A DNA stretch of 64,000 nt. It comes from Phorcus lineatus (taxonomy: Eukaryota; Mollusca; Gastropoda; Trochida; Trochidae). Position numbers and translations under genes: made by a program. The notes under the pieces were generated by a model that worked only from the letters and a program-made list of their open reading frames with translations, had not been told where the DNA came from and searched no databases. Below are positions 1 through 11,900 of the stretch, one piece after another; position 1 is the stretch's first letter; every line of letters starts with the position of its first letter. The DNA lies in assembly GCA_921293015.1 (NCBI GenBank), contig OV121097.1:13083940-13147939 (forward strand), given 5' to 3'.

Positions 1-319
1 TATGTCTCCTTTGTATGCACATCTAAATGCCTACTTTTGATAACTTAAAGATTGGTTCCAAATATCATGATGCCTTAGGAAAAATTAAGCTCAAATTGTG
101 TTCACAATAGTGCCTTTTCAACATAAAAAAAATTATGGATAGAATTGGAAACATTTAGATCTATAACTCCAGGAACTGAAATTTCTAAAATTCATTTTCA
201 TAATTAGAAATTGTTGAGAAGATGATACTATTTATTCACATTTTAATTGATTGAAGATTATAAAAAGGATGCTTTGAGGTCTTTTTATTGAGCAAGATGT
301 ACCTTGCTGTTTGTAACAG
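1..319 (+). other. Intron of NOS1AP
   Basis: AT-rich sequence ending in a clear polypyrimidine tract and AG acceptor. No coding signal seen on either strand. Confidence 0.7.
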
Positions 320-460
320 GCACGAGCTCATCAGCTGTTGATGCACAACCGCGACCTTCTGGACCACGTGACCCAGCTGGTGAACCGGATACAGGACCTT
401 GAGGTCAAGGTCAATGGAGTGTCATCGTCGTCAGACATGCTCTTCCAAACACCTCCCCAG
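320..460 (+). CDS. NOS1AP: NOS1AP penultimate coding exon (coiled coil)
   Basis: Acceptor TTTGTAACAG precedes GCA and donor GTAATG follows CAG; both ends are phase 0 and the exon gives 47 residues. It encodes the amphipathic helix HQLLMHNRDLLDHVTQLVNR plus a short Ser-rich linker (GVSSSSDMLFQTPPQ). Residue-by-residue similarity to the human NOS1AP coiled coil is high. Confidence 0.88.
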
Positions 461-2022
461 GTAATGATGACATTATTATATCTGAACTCAGCTGATAACA
501 AGAAGTATGTCAATATGTAACAGGTCACAAAGGGTTATTTAGGACAGCACCCTCCTTGCATTTTTAAATTCGTGAGTCACAATCCATTTTGAACAGCTGT
601 TAAAATTTTTACAAATCACATGCCATTTACTAAGGGTATCTTGGATGGGTCAATAGGATATTTGAATCATCAAAGTTTGAGTGATCCTTACCTTAACATT
701 AATGAATGCCTCGTATTGCCTCCTGAACCTGATAGAGATAAGGTCATTGAAGGACCTCCGCATATTCAAATATGCTGATGTAGCCGGATGATTGGCTACT
801 GGCTTATTTAAGGTTAGACAAGGATGTTCAGAGACCATCAGATAAAGTGTTCATGGTGATCTTTGTCTCAGCATGGGTGCTGTTTGCCAGAGCATATCTT
901 ATTCCTTGAGTGTCAAAGTTAAGGTAATTGTTGATCTGTAGATAACAGATAACAGATAATGGCCTTATTATTATGGCCTATTGTGTGAAACTTAGTTCAT
1001 GTGTATATATATTGATAAGATAAGTTGACTGGTTGTAAATTTAGTTCAATTATGTTTATCATAAATATTTTTTTTGGTTGCTTTTGTATTAATAACATTC
1101 AGCGAGTTTCAGTGAAATTCATTGAAATAAAGATAATTTTGAAAAGTGTGTCATGAAACTTTCACCTCTATTTCAGGTCCCGATGCTGCCCGACCCAACA
1201 ACCCCACGACCAGGACCAGTGTACGTCCCCGAATTCCGCGAGGTCGACAACTCATATATGAGCAACGTCTCTGACAACGCCATGTTCGAAAACACCAAGG
1301 CAGGACTCGACACTGATTCACCAGACAGCGGTCATCGTGAGATGTCGTCCGAGAGCCTGTCATACAACTTGACCCACGCTGACACCAACGGTTGGTGCAT
1401 GTCCTACAATAGTTCAATGCCACAGAGCACACCGGCAAACCACCACAACATCAACAACGGGAACCCATTCCGTCATTCGTACTTGAACAATTCTGACGAC
1501 GATCGAAAGGAATTTAACGACAAGGTTAAGATAATTACTCCCTGCCCGCCACAAGATGCTAGCGGGAATCGGCTCGACCTTCAACTGTCGAATCCGACTC
1601 CCAAAATTGACCCGCCTCCAAAATTTCGACGAGCTGTGAGGTCAGGTCATAATTCAATGGCCGGCAATGACAGTGTGAATATCCCGTCGGATAGCGATTA
1701 CTACTCCACTTACGCGAGTAGTAACACAAGCACTGTGAAAAGTAGTCACGGTTGTCGCCATGACAGTTCGAACTATAATGACAACCGGGATGCTCAAAAT
1801 GTCGGCTCGCCCCGGCAGAAGCTTGACCTCAAGGTCAACAATTTGAATGGAAGTCCACAGCGCCCCCTAGTGGCAGCTGGACAGAATCGATGGAGAATGA
1901 GAATAAGCTACACGTCTGACGACGCCAGTGATAATTCAGAAGAATCGAATACACCGTCTCAGAACGGACCACGAAGACTGGAAGCGATGACTTTTGATGA
2001 GTTTGAAGCTTTGAGTAGTTAA
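320..2022 (+). CDS. NOS1AP: NOS1AP (CAPON) orthologue, last two coding exons, 5' truncated by window
   Basis: Two exons (320-460 and 1177-2022) join in phase 0 and encode the C-terminal part of a NOS1AP-like adaptor. In vertebrates NOS1AP carries an N-terminal PTB domain and a C-terminal region that binds neuronal nitric oxide synthase; it also works in Scribble/Vangl polarity complexes. Seen here: a coiled-coil helix (ARAHQLLMHNRDLLDHVTQL) that lines up with the human ARVHQLLLQNKDMLQH helix, then PMLPDPTTPRPG, matching human LPVLCDPTTPKPED. The PTB-domain exons must lie upstream of base 1. The remaining roughly 270 residues are Ser/Asn/Asp-rich and look disordered, much longer than the equivalent human tail. 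The protein ends FEALSS, which is not a canonical class I PDZ ligand. The gene converges on the minus-strand CDK5RAP2-like gene. Family assignment is firm; tail function is unknown. Confidence 0.88.
461..1176 (+). other. Last intron of NOS1AP
   Basis: Runs from donor GTAATG to acceptor TTTCAG. No exon-like segment is visible; short open frames on both strands are AT-rich and unsupported. Confidence 0.8.
1177..2022 (+). CDS. NOS1AP: NOS1AP terminal coding exon
   Basis: Acceptor CTATTTCAG then GTC CCG ATG; stop TAA at 2020-2022. It encodes 281 residues starting VPMLPDPTTPRPGP, the signature that follows the coiled coil in NOS1AP. The rest is low-complexity and rich in Ser, Asn and Asp, with an acidic patch TSDDASDNSEESNTPS near the end. 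The in-frame ATG at 1156 lies in the intron and is not used. Confidence 0.88.
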   Translation, partial: VPMLPDPTTPRPGPVYVPEFREVDNSYMSNVSDNAMFENTKAGLDTDSPDSGHREMSSESLSYNLTHADTNGWCMSYNSSMPQSTPANHHNINNGNPFRHSYLNNSDDDRKEFNDKVKIITPCPPQDASGNRLDLQLSNPTPKIDPPPKFRRAVRSGHNSMAGNDSVNIPSDSDYYSTYASSNTSTVKSSHGCRHDSSNYNDNRDAQNVGSPRQKLDLKVNNLNGSPQRPLVAAGQNRWRMRISYTSDDASDNSEESNTPSQNGPRRLEAMTFDEFEALSS

Positions 2023-2801
2023 CCTTTGACCTCTGATGAAGACAGTGTGCGTGTGACCTAACCCTCCGTAGACTAGGGCCAATCTGGTATCAGTGCTACA
2101 GTGTTTCGAGAAAGGACTATTTTCATGTTGCTTCTGTTATGTCTCAGAGTTTGTACAATTTTGTGATGAATGCTTAAGCATGGTCGCAAACTGTTTGTTT
2201 CTTACAACGTTACCTTTTGTAACTATAATACTCAATATATCACGTGTAAATCAGTACACTTTTTCCCCTTGTACACTTTAGTTTTTGTGGCATTTTACAC
2301 CAAGTTTAGTGCTCATTTTTCAAGTATTGTTTTAGAGTCAAACTGTCTCTTTTTGTAAATATATTTCAGTATCAGGCTGTTTGGTTCATATATCTGTTTG
2401 CAGTCAATTTTTGTACCCAATTTTTTGACGAATGTACTTTAGTAACAGGTCAGTTTGTATTTTGTAAATATGTATAGCATTGTAAATACAAGCTTTTGAT
2501 TTATTACCATATTATTTTTCATGATAATCTAAAAATTATTTTCAAAATTTTTCAGAAATATCACTTGAGCATTATAACATTATCTTAAAGAAAATCTTTC
2601 AATTTGAGATTAAAATATTGATACCATATTATCTATAATATAATATCATCAGCATGAAATGTTCAAGGAAGACAATGAATTTTATGGATTATCAACTTCT
2701 TCATTATAATGATAGTGCCGGTTTGACAGATACCTTTTTAGGTTTGAAAATGGTATAAGAACCTAAACTGAAACATTCCTATCATTAAAATAAAGAAATA
2801 A
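2023..2801 (+). other. NOS1AP: NOS1AP 3' UTR (approximate extent)
   Basis: AT-rich sequence after the stop, with many TTTGTA and TATTTA tracts. Two AATAAA hexamers lie close together at 2789-2794 and 2796-2801 and are the best candidate polyadenylation signals. The true end is not provable from sequence. Confidence 0.5.
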
Positions 2802-5800
2802 AATTCATTGTCATCTGAAACTGCCCAATTCTAAAACATATATGCCACTCTAACAGTTCATGAAATACTCAATTACCAACTCCCAGTTCAAAAATTAGAA
2901 AAACCTTGTGTTTGACTGAAAAAGAAGAAAATGGCAAGTATTTTTCGTAAAAGTATTCTTCTTAATTTGTGCAACCAGACCCAAGGTTTCGAGGGGTTGC
3001 TTTCATGAGCAGGGTTTTTTCTACATTGGAGTTGGTGATTGAAAATGAATGTCGTGAAATTTAATACGAGATATTTTGGATACGTACTGTTGAACTTTCT
3101 GGTCAAAATTGCGTGCAATATCTGTATCGAGAGTTTGACACTTTTTTTTTCAATTTAGGATTTGATTATATATTGTTTCATATCATTTAGTTTGATGGAT
3201 ATTTTGTATAATATATATGTAATTATGAGATGTTATGAAATTGGGACACTATTCTCAAAAGGATCTTAGCATTAAGTTTGGTTTAGCTGAGGTGCTTTTG
3301 AGTCCAGAGTCCAAGTTCTCCCTTCTATAAGGTAGAGAGATGAATCCACATGAATGGCTTAGCGATAACAGCTTTGGAAATGTGGGCTCGGTTGATTTAG
3401 TCATGTTTGCACATATTGTATAATTGCACATAATGATACCCCCTTAATATGATATCCACTAATGATATCCCCCTCATAATCTGCTGATATTGATGACTTA
3501 ATTAACGTAGGAAATATTTTTATACTCTGATCTTCGCTTAATGTACAGCACAGTTAAGCATTTAGAGAATTGTACATACATATATATCTAGATAATTGCC
3601 ATGACATTTGCACGGATTGATTTCTTTGTACTATTTTTGACAATCACAAAAATATTGCATAATCAGCAGCGGTCACAAAACTGAGTGAAGCTTTCATAAA
3701 ATCTCCTTAGCTGAGACATATTTGTAAATCAACAAATATCAAAATACTTTAATTTTGAATATAGATTTTGAAATATTGGTTATATTGGATAAACGGAATC
3801 CAATTCACACAATTTTGTGTTCTGGTCTAAAAGTTGTTTGTTGTTTTTATTTCAGATATTCAGCTTGCATATACTCTATCAATATAATCTGTATTCATAT
3901 CAAGATTGGGCGTATTGTTTTAATTCATATGCATCTTATCATATTTTAGCTTGACCACCTTAATTTGAAAATCATCTTAATTGACCCTAAACTAATTTTT
4001 CAAATAACAGATATATAGACATAATTGAAACGTCATTTACTTATATATTGAAAATAACCATTATTCATAATTCACTTCAGTATGTATCAGTAGAACTATT
4101 TTGCAATCAGCTGGGGGACGTTGCAAAAAAACAACTTAACGCTAAGGTTAGCCTTAGTGCCATCTTTTAACATTACACCAAGGCTACCTACTCACCTTAG
4201 TGTTTTGTGCAACAGGACCCTTGGAGTCGTTGCACAATGCAACTTAACGCTGAGGTTAACCTTAGTGCCATTCTTTAACATTACACTAAGGCTACCTTAG
4301 TGATTTAATATCACCTAAGGGTTTTGTGCAACAGGACTCTATCTGTGAGGATGCCTCCTTCAAAACGATTAAATTTCTAAATTTTTCAAGATTTTTATTG
4401 CAGAAAGGAATTCGCTTTTGAGAAAAATCTTGATTGCTAGGCCAAAATATTTAACAATTTTGAAGTCAACAATACTTATCATAATACATGATAATGTAAC
4501 TTGATACATCTATCGTCAGATTAAGTATCAAGATTTTACAATATTTTGTGACACCTCTTCTCAGTGAAGCACTGATTAATTTCAAAACATATAATTCTGT
4601 TTATGTATATGAGTAACATTGCTAAGTCAAACTTAGCTTTGTTAGAGAATGCAACTTGAAGGTCCAGTAAGTGACATCCTTCTAGATCATTTAGCTAGTT
4701 TAGGTTTCTTTTGAGTTTGTTATGAACCTTGAGAATGCTTGGATTATGGTATGCCTTTAGTTTGACAGATTTCAACTGCATTATATCTCTGATCAGGTTA
4801 AATAAACTAATACATGGAAAATTAACATTTGTTTGTGTTTGATTTGCAACCTGTGAAAATTAAGACTTGAGAAATGTCTTCCAACCAAAGGGTGACTATC
4901 ACTAGAAACTTCTTCAGAAATATATCATCTGGGGTGGCACAAATTATCCCAGGATGGAACAGGTAAAAGTTGAGTGAGATTTGCAATTTCAAATCCAAGG
5001 ATATCGCATACAGTATGGCTTTTTTTAAAGGAGAGGTGAAATAAACTTTATTGTCAAATGATAAAAAGACTTTTATTGTTATGTTCGAGGCACTTTTATA
5101 GTTCTTCATTCCCAGGTAACGATAAAAGTTTTTATCTTTATATATTGAGTTTATTACCGTTTGCCGGCTTTAACCCCTCATCTCTAAAATTAGAGCTTGA
5201 GCCATAAAACAATCATTCAACTAAATGACAGCACACCTTCACCTTCTTTTACCACTAGTTTTCACTGCATATGTACCGTAATGATTCATCTATAGTATCA
5301 ATGTTTGCATCGTCTACTACGCGATACAAGTGTACAGTTACAAAACATATTTGGGCAATGAATCAGGAAATGAGAAATGATAATTTTATATTCTTGTTTG
5401 TGCAAACATAAATGTTTCTTTTTATAACTTCCTTTTGATATGCTAATCACCTTCCTTTCTTGATTATTTCTCAAATCCCTATATAAAGTTACTGTCAGGC
5501 AATACATAATTCTACGCAAGTATCTGGTTATGCACAGAAGATAATTTCTTTTGTTTTACTTCCCACACTCCCTTACAACTTCCTTCTTCTCCAAGCCATC
5601 GTATCAGTAACAAAAACTGATAAAAAAATTAACAAATATAATGACAAAGAATTATGTTCTGATATTCATTTATATTCCTTAAAATACAACTGACATAGGA
5701 TGAAGTACAGTATTTCAGGAGTTATCTCCCTTTAAAGATAAGACAGCGACAGAATAGTGGAAGAGAGAAATCGGAATCCTTCTTAGTTTGTGCCAGTTGC

Positions 5801-8797
5801 AAATACTGTATTGCACACAGAATTAAGCAAATTCAAGATAAGAAAAGCAAAATAATCTAAAGATTTTTTCCTTTCACAAGTTGGCTAGATGGAATTAACT
5901 ACATGCCACAATTACAAAATCATACAAGTATTTGATTCAGCTCAAAGGATATGGTGACAATTCAACATATGATATTCTTAAGTATGAATTTTAATAATTA
6001 TGCAGCACATGATTCATAGATAATTTCAAATTCAACAGTATTATTTCTATCACAGCTAAAGCCGTATGTATGTCTCTCATGACCTATGTACAATGATAGA
6101 TGAAGTTAATATTGAGTATAGCACAATTAAATTTCTACATGTAACTCAAGCAGGGGTACAATCTGATAAGAATTGGACCACATAAGTGATGTCTTTATAA
6201 AACAACTTCATTAAAATATCAAAGAAATGAATTTACATCAAAGTTGATATCAAACATGGCAGCAAGTTAACTTCCTCTAAGGGGGGTAATCAAGTTAACA
6301 GTTGCATACCACCAAAGAAAACGATATTGCAAACAGGCTTGTTTGGAATCAAATGAGATGAAATAAGAAGGCTAGACATGCCGGAGAAGATGTACAGATA
6401 ATAATTTTCAAAAAAAACAAATGTATTTTGAATATCAAAAAGCCTCTGATGCTCCTAGCTAGTTTATTCAATCAATCCCTGGTGTTTTCTGATTGGGGTG
6501 TTGTAAATGACATGTTATGTGATTTAATTATATCAGATTGGATAAAAGCATCAGACAGGACAAGCAAGCAATAATATACCGCACCATAAATACACAAGAT
6601 ATTTACTCATGGGTCCCACTAATGATAATAGTTATGCGATTGAATCAAACAATAAATGAGAATAATGACAAACAATGGTGTGAACCAATGTCAAATGCAG
6701 TGAAACTAATTCCTACAAAGCAGTATTGATCGATTTGTCTCGGATCACAATTAAGAGAAACAAAATATTACCATAAAAGAAGAAACTTTCTTGTGTACTT
6801 TCTTGACACCAAATCCATTTAAATGAAAAACTAAATAAAATAAATTTAATATACACAGATTATACAGATTTTAAATTGATATTTCGTACGACTTCCAACC
6901 CATCTACTCTAGAAATTTACTTTGGTAGGCATTACAATATTTCAGTCAAAATTGGAAAAATAAGTCTTATAAACATTTTCATATCTGCCTGCAAATGCTG
7001 CCTTTGGCAGCAAGCAGGAAAGACCTTAATAAATACAATGAATTGTAACTTAAAATTGCCTCATAACGAATAGTATAAATCTGACTGAAAAAATGAGAAA
7101 GCCTGGGTAGGTAAGCAATATCAAATATTCTCTACCCTACACTTGCAAAGGGCTGGTATCGGATAAAGTGACCATAACTCTCGAAGGCTAAGTGCAGCCT
7201 TAGGAGAAAGTACTTTTTGCCCTGGGTCCCATGAATATCAGTCAGTTGGAAGACTGTCTAGTTCATAAACTTTCAGCTCACAGCAAAAATCACTGTTATA
7301 GAGCATTTCAATACTTTTGAGTGTACATTTTTCAGCAATTTGCATAATCCTTACAGCTTGGGCAGCAACATTGATAGTCAACCAATCTTGGATTATTCCC
7401 CTTAGATGGTTTTGAGGATGTCATTCCTGTAACTTGGTCACTCAGAAAAGTTTGGCACTAGTTGATTCAGCAGCTTACATTTAAAATATGGTTGGAAAGA
7501 AAACATTAGAAAATATCTATCAAAACTTTGCATTATTCTTTGATATTATCTCTGGTATAAAATCTAATGCTGATAATTGATTAAAAGGAAGACATTGAAG
7601 AGTATAGATCTTATTCTTTTTAACAAACTTGTTTACATCTGTTAATACTAATCCTCCCTCATCGTAGTTCATCCACTAATTGGTATATTACAAAGTTCAT
7701 AATCAAGTCAAAATATAAATTTGCCATTTCTTTTTCATTTTAACCTTAAATCTATTACTAGGCTTGCTAGTATTGTCTTCAATGTGAGGTGTCAAATGTT
7801 TTAATTAAGTATGTTAGCCTGAAATGATGAATAAATGAATGAATGAACAATCGAAAGCGAAATTGGAGGGTCTGCAAACAGATGAATTGTTAGTAATGTA
7901 ATCAAGCATACAGTTTTTCAACAATCATAGCAATATACCAATAAAATGATACGACTAAGTTTGACAGATTTTGAGTCTTGGAACTGCATGTTAAAGGGTT
8001 GAAATACTTTAAAGAAGCAGGTAAACACACTGAATGAATTGATGTTTTGATGTTGGTCCCGTTATTTTCATAAATATTTGACATGAGAATAAACCATAAC
8101 AATTAACATGACATAAACAACTATATATTTTGACGTTGATTTCTGAATGAAATGTAAGTGGTAAACAATGGTTACTTACTCAAGTGAGACTTGAGTAGTC
8201 AAATGTACAGATTTTGATTTATGAGGAATCACAATTCACAAAATATCTATAAACACATGAATATCATGTGAAAAGATATTTCATAGTGAAATCATCAATA
8301 TCAATTCAGTTTGAAATGTTTTGATTCAATTCAATATCTTGCTGTGCAGCAGCAACGTTAATTTACTAAAATTTGAATCTAAAATATTGAATTCAAGAAA
8401 CATGATAACTTCATGAGTAATTAATATTCTTTACAAGTGATATTTCAATGAAACCAATCAGAAATTAAACATGCTCAACAATATCTCTTCCTAAGTAAAA
8501 TCCATAATCGATTCTTCTGAGTTTGAATAAAGGCAAAGATTATTTCACAGAGCCAATGTCCACTCTTTTGAGGAGTCATTGACGTTCAAAGTTGCCCAGA
8601 TTCCACAAGAATTCTTCCCACTTCTGAAATATCATCCAATAAACACATCAATTCCTGGATCAGTCTCCTAAGAGTTTTCAAGAATTAATTTTTTTCAGAT
8701 TCATCGAAGTTTTTTGTCAGCATAAGCACAATTCTCAACATCTTAGTTCTCAGTGCACATCCAAGTGAGATTTAAATAAGTTCCATACACTGAGGAC
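2802..8797. other. Convergent intergenic region
   Basis: Lies between the 3' ends of NOS1AP (+) and the CDK5RAP2-like gene (-). It is AT-rich; only short spurious open frames are present. It must contain the minus-strand 3' UTR, but I found no convincing polyadenylation signal just below 8798. It also contains the tandem palindromic element at 4111-4340. Confidence 0.65.
4111..4340. repeat. Tandem pair of palindromic MITE-like elements
   Basis: Two copies of about 110 bp (4111-4220 and 4221-4340) share CAACTTAACGCTNAGGTTA, CTTTAACATTACAC and TTTTGTGCAACAGGA. Each copy is internally palindromic: AAGGTTAACCTTAG-type sequence pairs with CTAAGGCTACCTTAG, with GTTGCAC/GTGCAAC near the ends. A related element lies at about 59955-60080. 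No coding capacity. Confidence 0.6.
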
Positions 8798-8928
8798 TCA
8801 CAAAGGTTTATTTTTGCTTGACCTGTGCTTGCTATGTACCGATGACGATGGAATCTTGAAACCTGACTCTTTTGCTGACCGCTCCAAATTTGTTTCGGCC
8901 TTTTCTAGCACTTTGTAAGTCTTCGATA
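8798..8928 (-). CDS. CDK5RAP2: CDK5RAP2-like terminal coding exon
   Basis: Acceptor TTTTTTTTCAG, phase 1 in; stop TGA at 8798-8800. SKTYKVLEKAETNLERSAKE, then a basic Ser/Lys-rich end finishing SKNKPL. A second, longer frame over the same DNA (8832-9080) is out of phase and reads through the acceptor. Confidence 0.85.
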
Positions 8929-11900
8929 CTGAAAAAAAATAGAGCAATATATTTACTTGCCATGCTATTATGAAATAAGAATGCATTTTGACAAATATCT
9001 GTTGGGTTTGATGAGGTAATTTCATAGTTCATAAATGAAATGCTACCTAATAATGCAATACAGAATTTAGTCAATGTCATTTGGAATGATTGAGAACTGT
9101 TTAAAATAATTTTTAAATGTTATGCCTTAATTTTGAATGATTTATTACTAAACTAAAACTACCATAAAGGGATAAAAATTGCTTAGACAGTCTAATTAAT
9201 CAATATATAAAAATTCAATTTTTTTCTCTCCAAAATTCATCTTCATTTAAATCTATAAAAAAAATGAAGGAATTTTTCAAAATGTGAATAAAGTACATAC
9301 AATTAGCACTCATAGATTGATATCTAATTTACATAATATATTATTTCACTCCACATCTATGAATATATAGAAATATTAAATGAAATCAAGAAGAGAAAAT
9401 AAGACGGGAATGGATCTGAAAATGTTTTGAATATATTAATTTTCAAGAAACAAGCATTATGGTTAACTCCATGGCAGAACAGAGTGAACTAAGCTGCGCT
9501 GACCCTCAATGAAAAGTTTTTAAGACACTGTGCACGTTTTCCAATTTTACTTCCTAAAGATTTCCCAAATATAAACATTAGCTTGTGCAAAAGGTATTAT
9601 CATCAGAGGGTCAAATATCATGTTACTCTATAAGTTGTATGCTTCTGCTGAGGGTAATACGGTCTGATGTACCATCTTTGTTGCGATGTCGCCCGAGCCG
9701 GTAGGAGGGAGGGGCATACAACGTCTTTATCTTACCGTTATGTTTCACGTATTATTTACTTTGAAATAAACATCCGCAATGAGTGACCTTATATTTATGG
9801 GGCTGGTGATTTGCCGAACTCGCAGAGGACAATAACAAAGATCAGCTGATTGATCAGCTGGTGTGTTTGCTGAACTTTGCGATTATGAGGGTTAATTTTC
9901 TTACAATTACGTTGATAATCTGAATAGTACAGTTCTGAAACATTGACGATGTTTGGTTCATTTTCACATTAATTTGATTGTTGAGAACTGAATAATCACA
10001 AAAGAGGTCGTTTATGTCCAGATCTTCTAAGAAAGTAAGCTGGTTTATATGTTGGAGTTTACTCGGAGTTATCGGCAGCAATGACATCCCTCCTGACCTT
10101 GAACTTGTGACGGCTTTAACAGTACTTGCGAGAGAAGTTGGCTCGAAAGCTGGGGTGGAAGGACGCATCCCGCAGGATAAAGCGTGGCTCATTTGCATTT
10201 TTTTTCGGTTTGACACTTGTTGATAAACGGCAAGTGAACTCTAGGAAATGCCTGGGCTACCTACAGTGTCGACATCCTCAAAACTAGGATTTTGCCCCTT
10301 TTCCGTCAGTTACTCTTTCATAATTTTGGCTGATGATAAGTTTGATTTCTAGGTATTGTCAGGAATCACTTTTGAACGTTTTTCTAATATTTCTTTTTGA
10401 GAATGTGAAGCGAAGCGTTAATTTGTCGCCATTGTGAAGGCCAGCTGACGAATGTTTACAAACACACTCTTCACATCATTTGCATCCGCAACATTGAAAA
10501 GAAAATTACGTTAACCGAAGCCGGCGTCGCTGGATAGAGCTTATATAACAGAGTTTGGCAAATAGCTGTTGTTATGGCATGTTGTCTTGGACGGGCGACA
10601 CGGAATATTTTAAGTACAACGTTGACCAATGAAATTAAAGTATTTTACATAAAGGTAAGATAAATACCAATTATTTGTAGTTGCAGAAGAAATCATGTAT
10701 CAAGCATAAAATCTTGATACAGCAATTTTAAAGTGAACATCCTTTCGAGTAAGGGAAATGGATTTGCATAGATAGCTCCTTTTATTGATCTTAAAGATTG
10801 TTCCGCTGTTTGGAACCTTTGTTTTCCTCATTGTAAGATTACATTTCTCCATTAGGATCGAAATGTGCTTCAGTGTCCTTAAAGGAGCGCATGACTCCTG
10901 TGGCTCAATGAACATGATACATATATTTAACACACATAATTAACCATCCCCTCTGCACAAGGAATGGATAGAATAACTTTCAATCAGGCCCGCTTGAAAG
11001 AACACTTAAAACATTGACACACAAATATTGACAAAGACACACATATATTTAGATCACACGGACACACTGTAATGAGACATACTGCCCGATGGACAGACGG
11101 ACGCACAGACAGACAAGGGAGGTAAGCACCTAGAGATCTTCCACCCACCGGTGTTTTTCCAACATGGACTGATCTGAGGAGCAATATATACATACAACAT
11201 AAGCATGCTGTGCATTTCCCTAGATATAATTATACCTACCTGGGCAAAATATCAGATAACTGATAAAACTGATTCAAACCAAATATTCTGTCACGGTAGC
11301 TACCAAAAATTTAGTGCAACTATTCTGTCTGTCACAGTAGCTACCAAAAATTTAGTGCAACTATTCTGTTTGTCACGTTAGCTACCAAAAATTTAGTGCA
11401 ACTATTCTGTCTGTCACAGTAGCTACCAAAAATTTAGTGCAACTATTCTGTTTGTCACGTTAGCTACCAAAAATTTAGTGCAACTATTCTGTCTGTCACA
11501 GTAGCTACCAAAAATTTAGTGCAACTATTCTGTTTGTCACGTTAGCTACCAAAAATTTAGTGCAACTATTCTGTCTGTCACAGTAGCTACCAAAAATTTA
11601 GTGCAACTATTCTGTTTGTCACGTTAGCTACCAAAAATTTAGTGCAACTATTCTTTCTGTCACAGTAGCTACCAAAAATTTAGTGCAACTATTCTGTTTG
11701 TCACGTTAGCTACCAAAAATTTAGTGCAACTATTCTGTCTGTCACAGTAGCTACCAAAAATTTAGTGCAACTATTCTGTTTGTCACGTTAGCTACCAAAA
11801 ATTTAGTGCAACTATTCTGTCTGTCACAGTAGCTACCAAAAATTTAGTGCAACTATTCTGTTTGTCACGTTAGCTACCAAAAATTTAGTGCAACTATTCT

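Noticed and set aside
1151-1438. Minus-strand 95-codon frame opposite NOS1AP
   Set aside because: Antisense shadow of the terminal NOS1AP exon.
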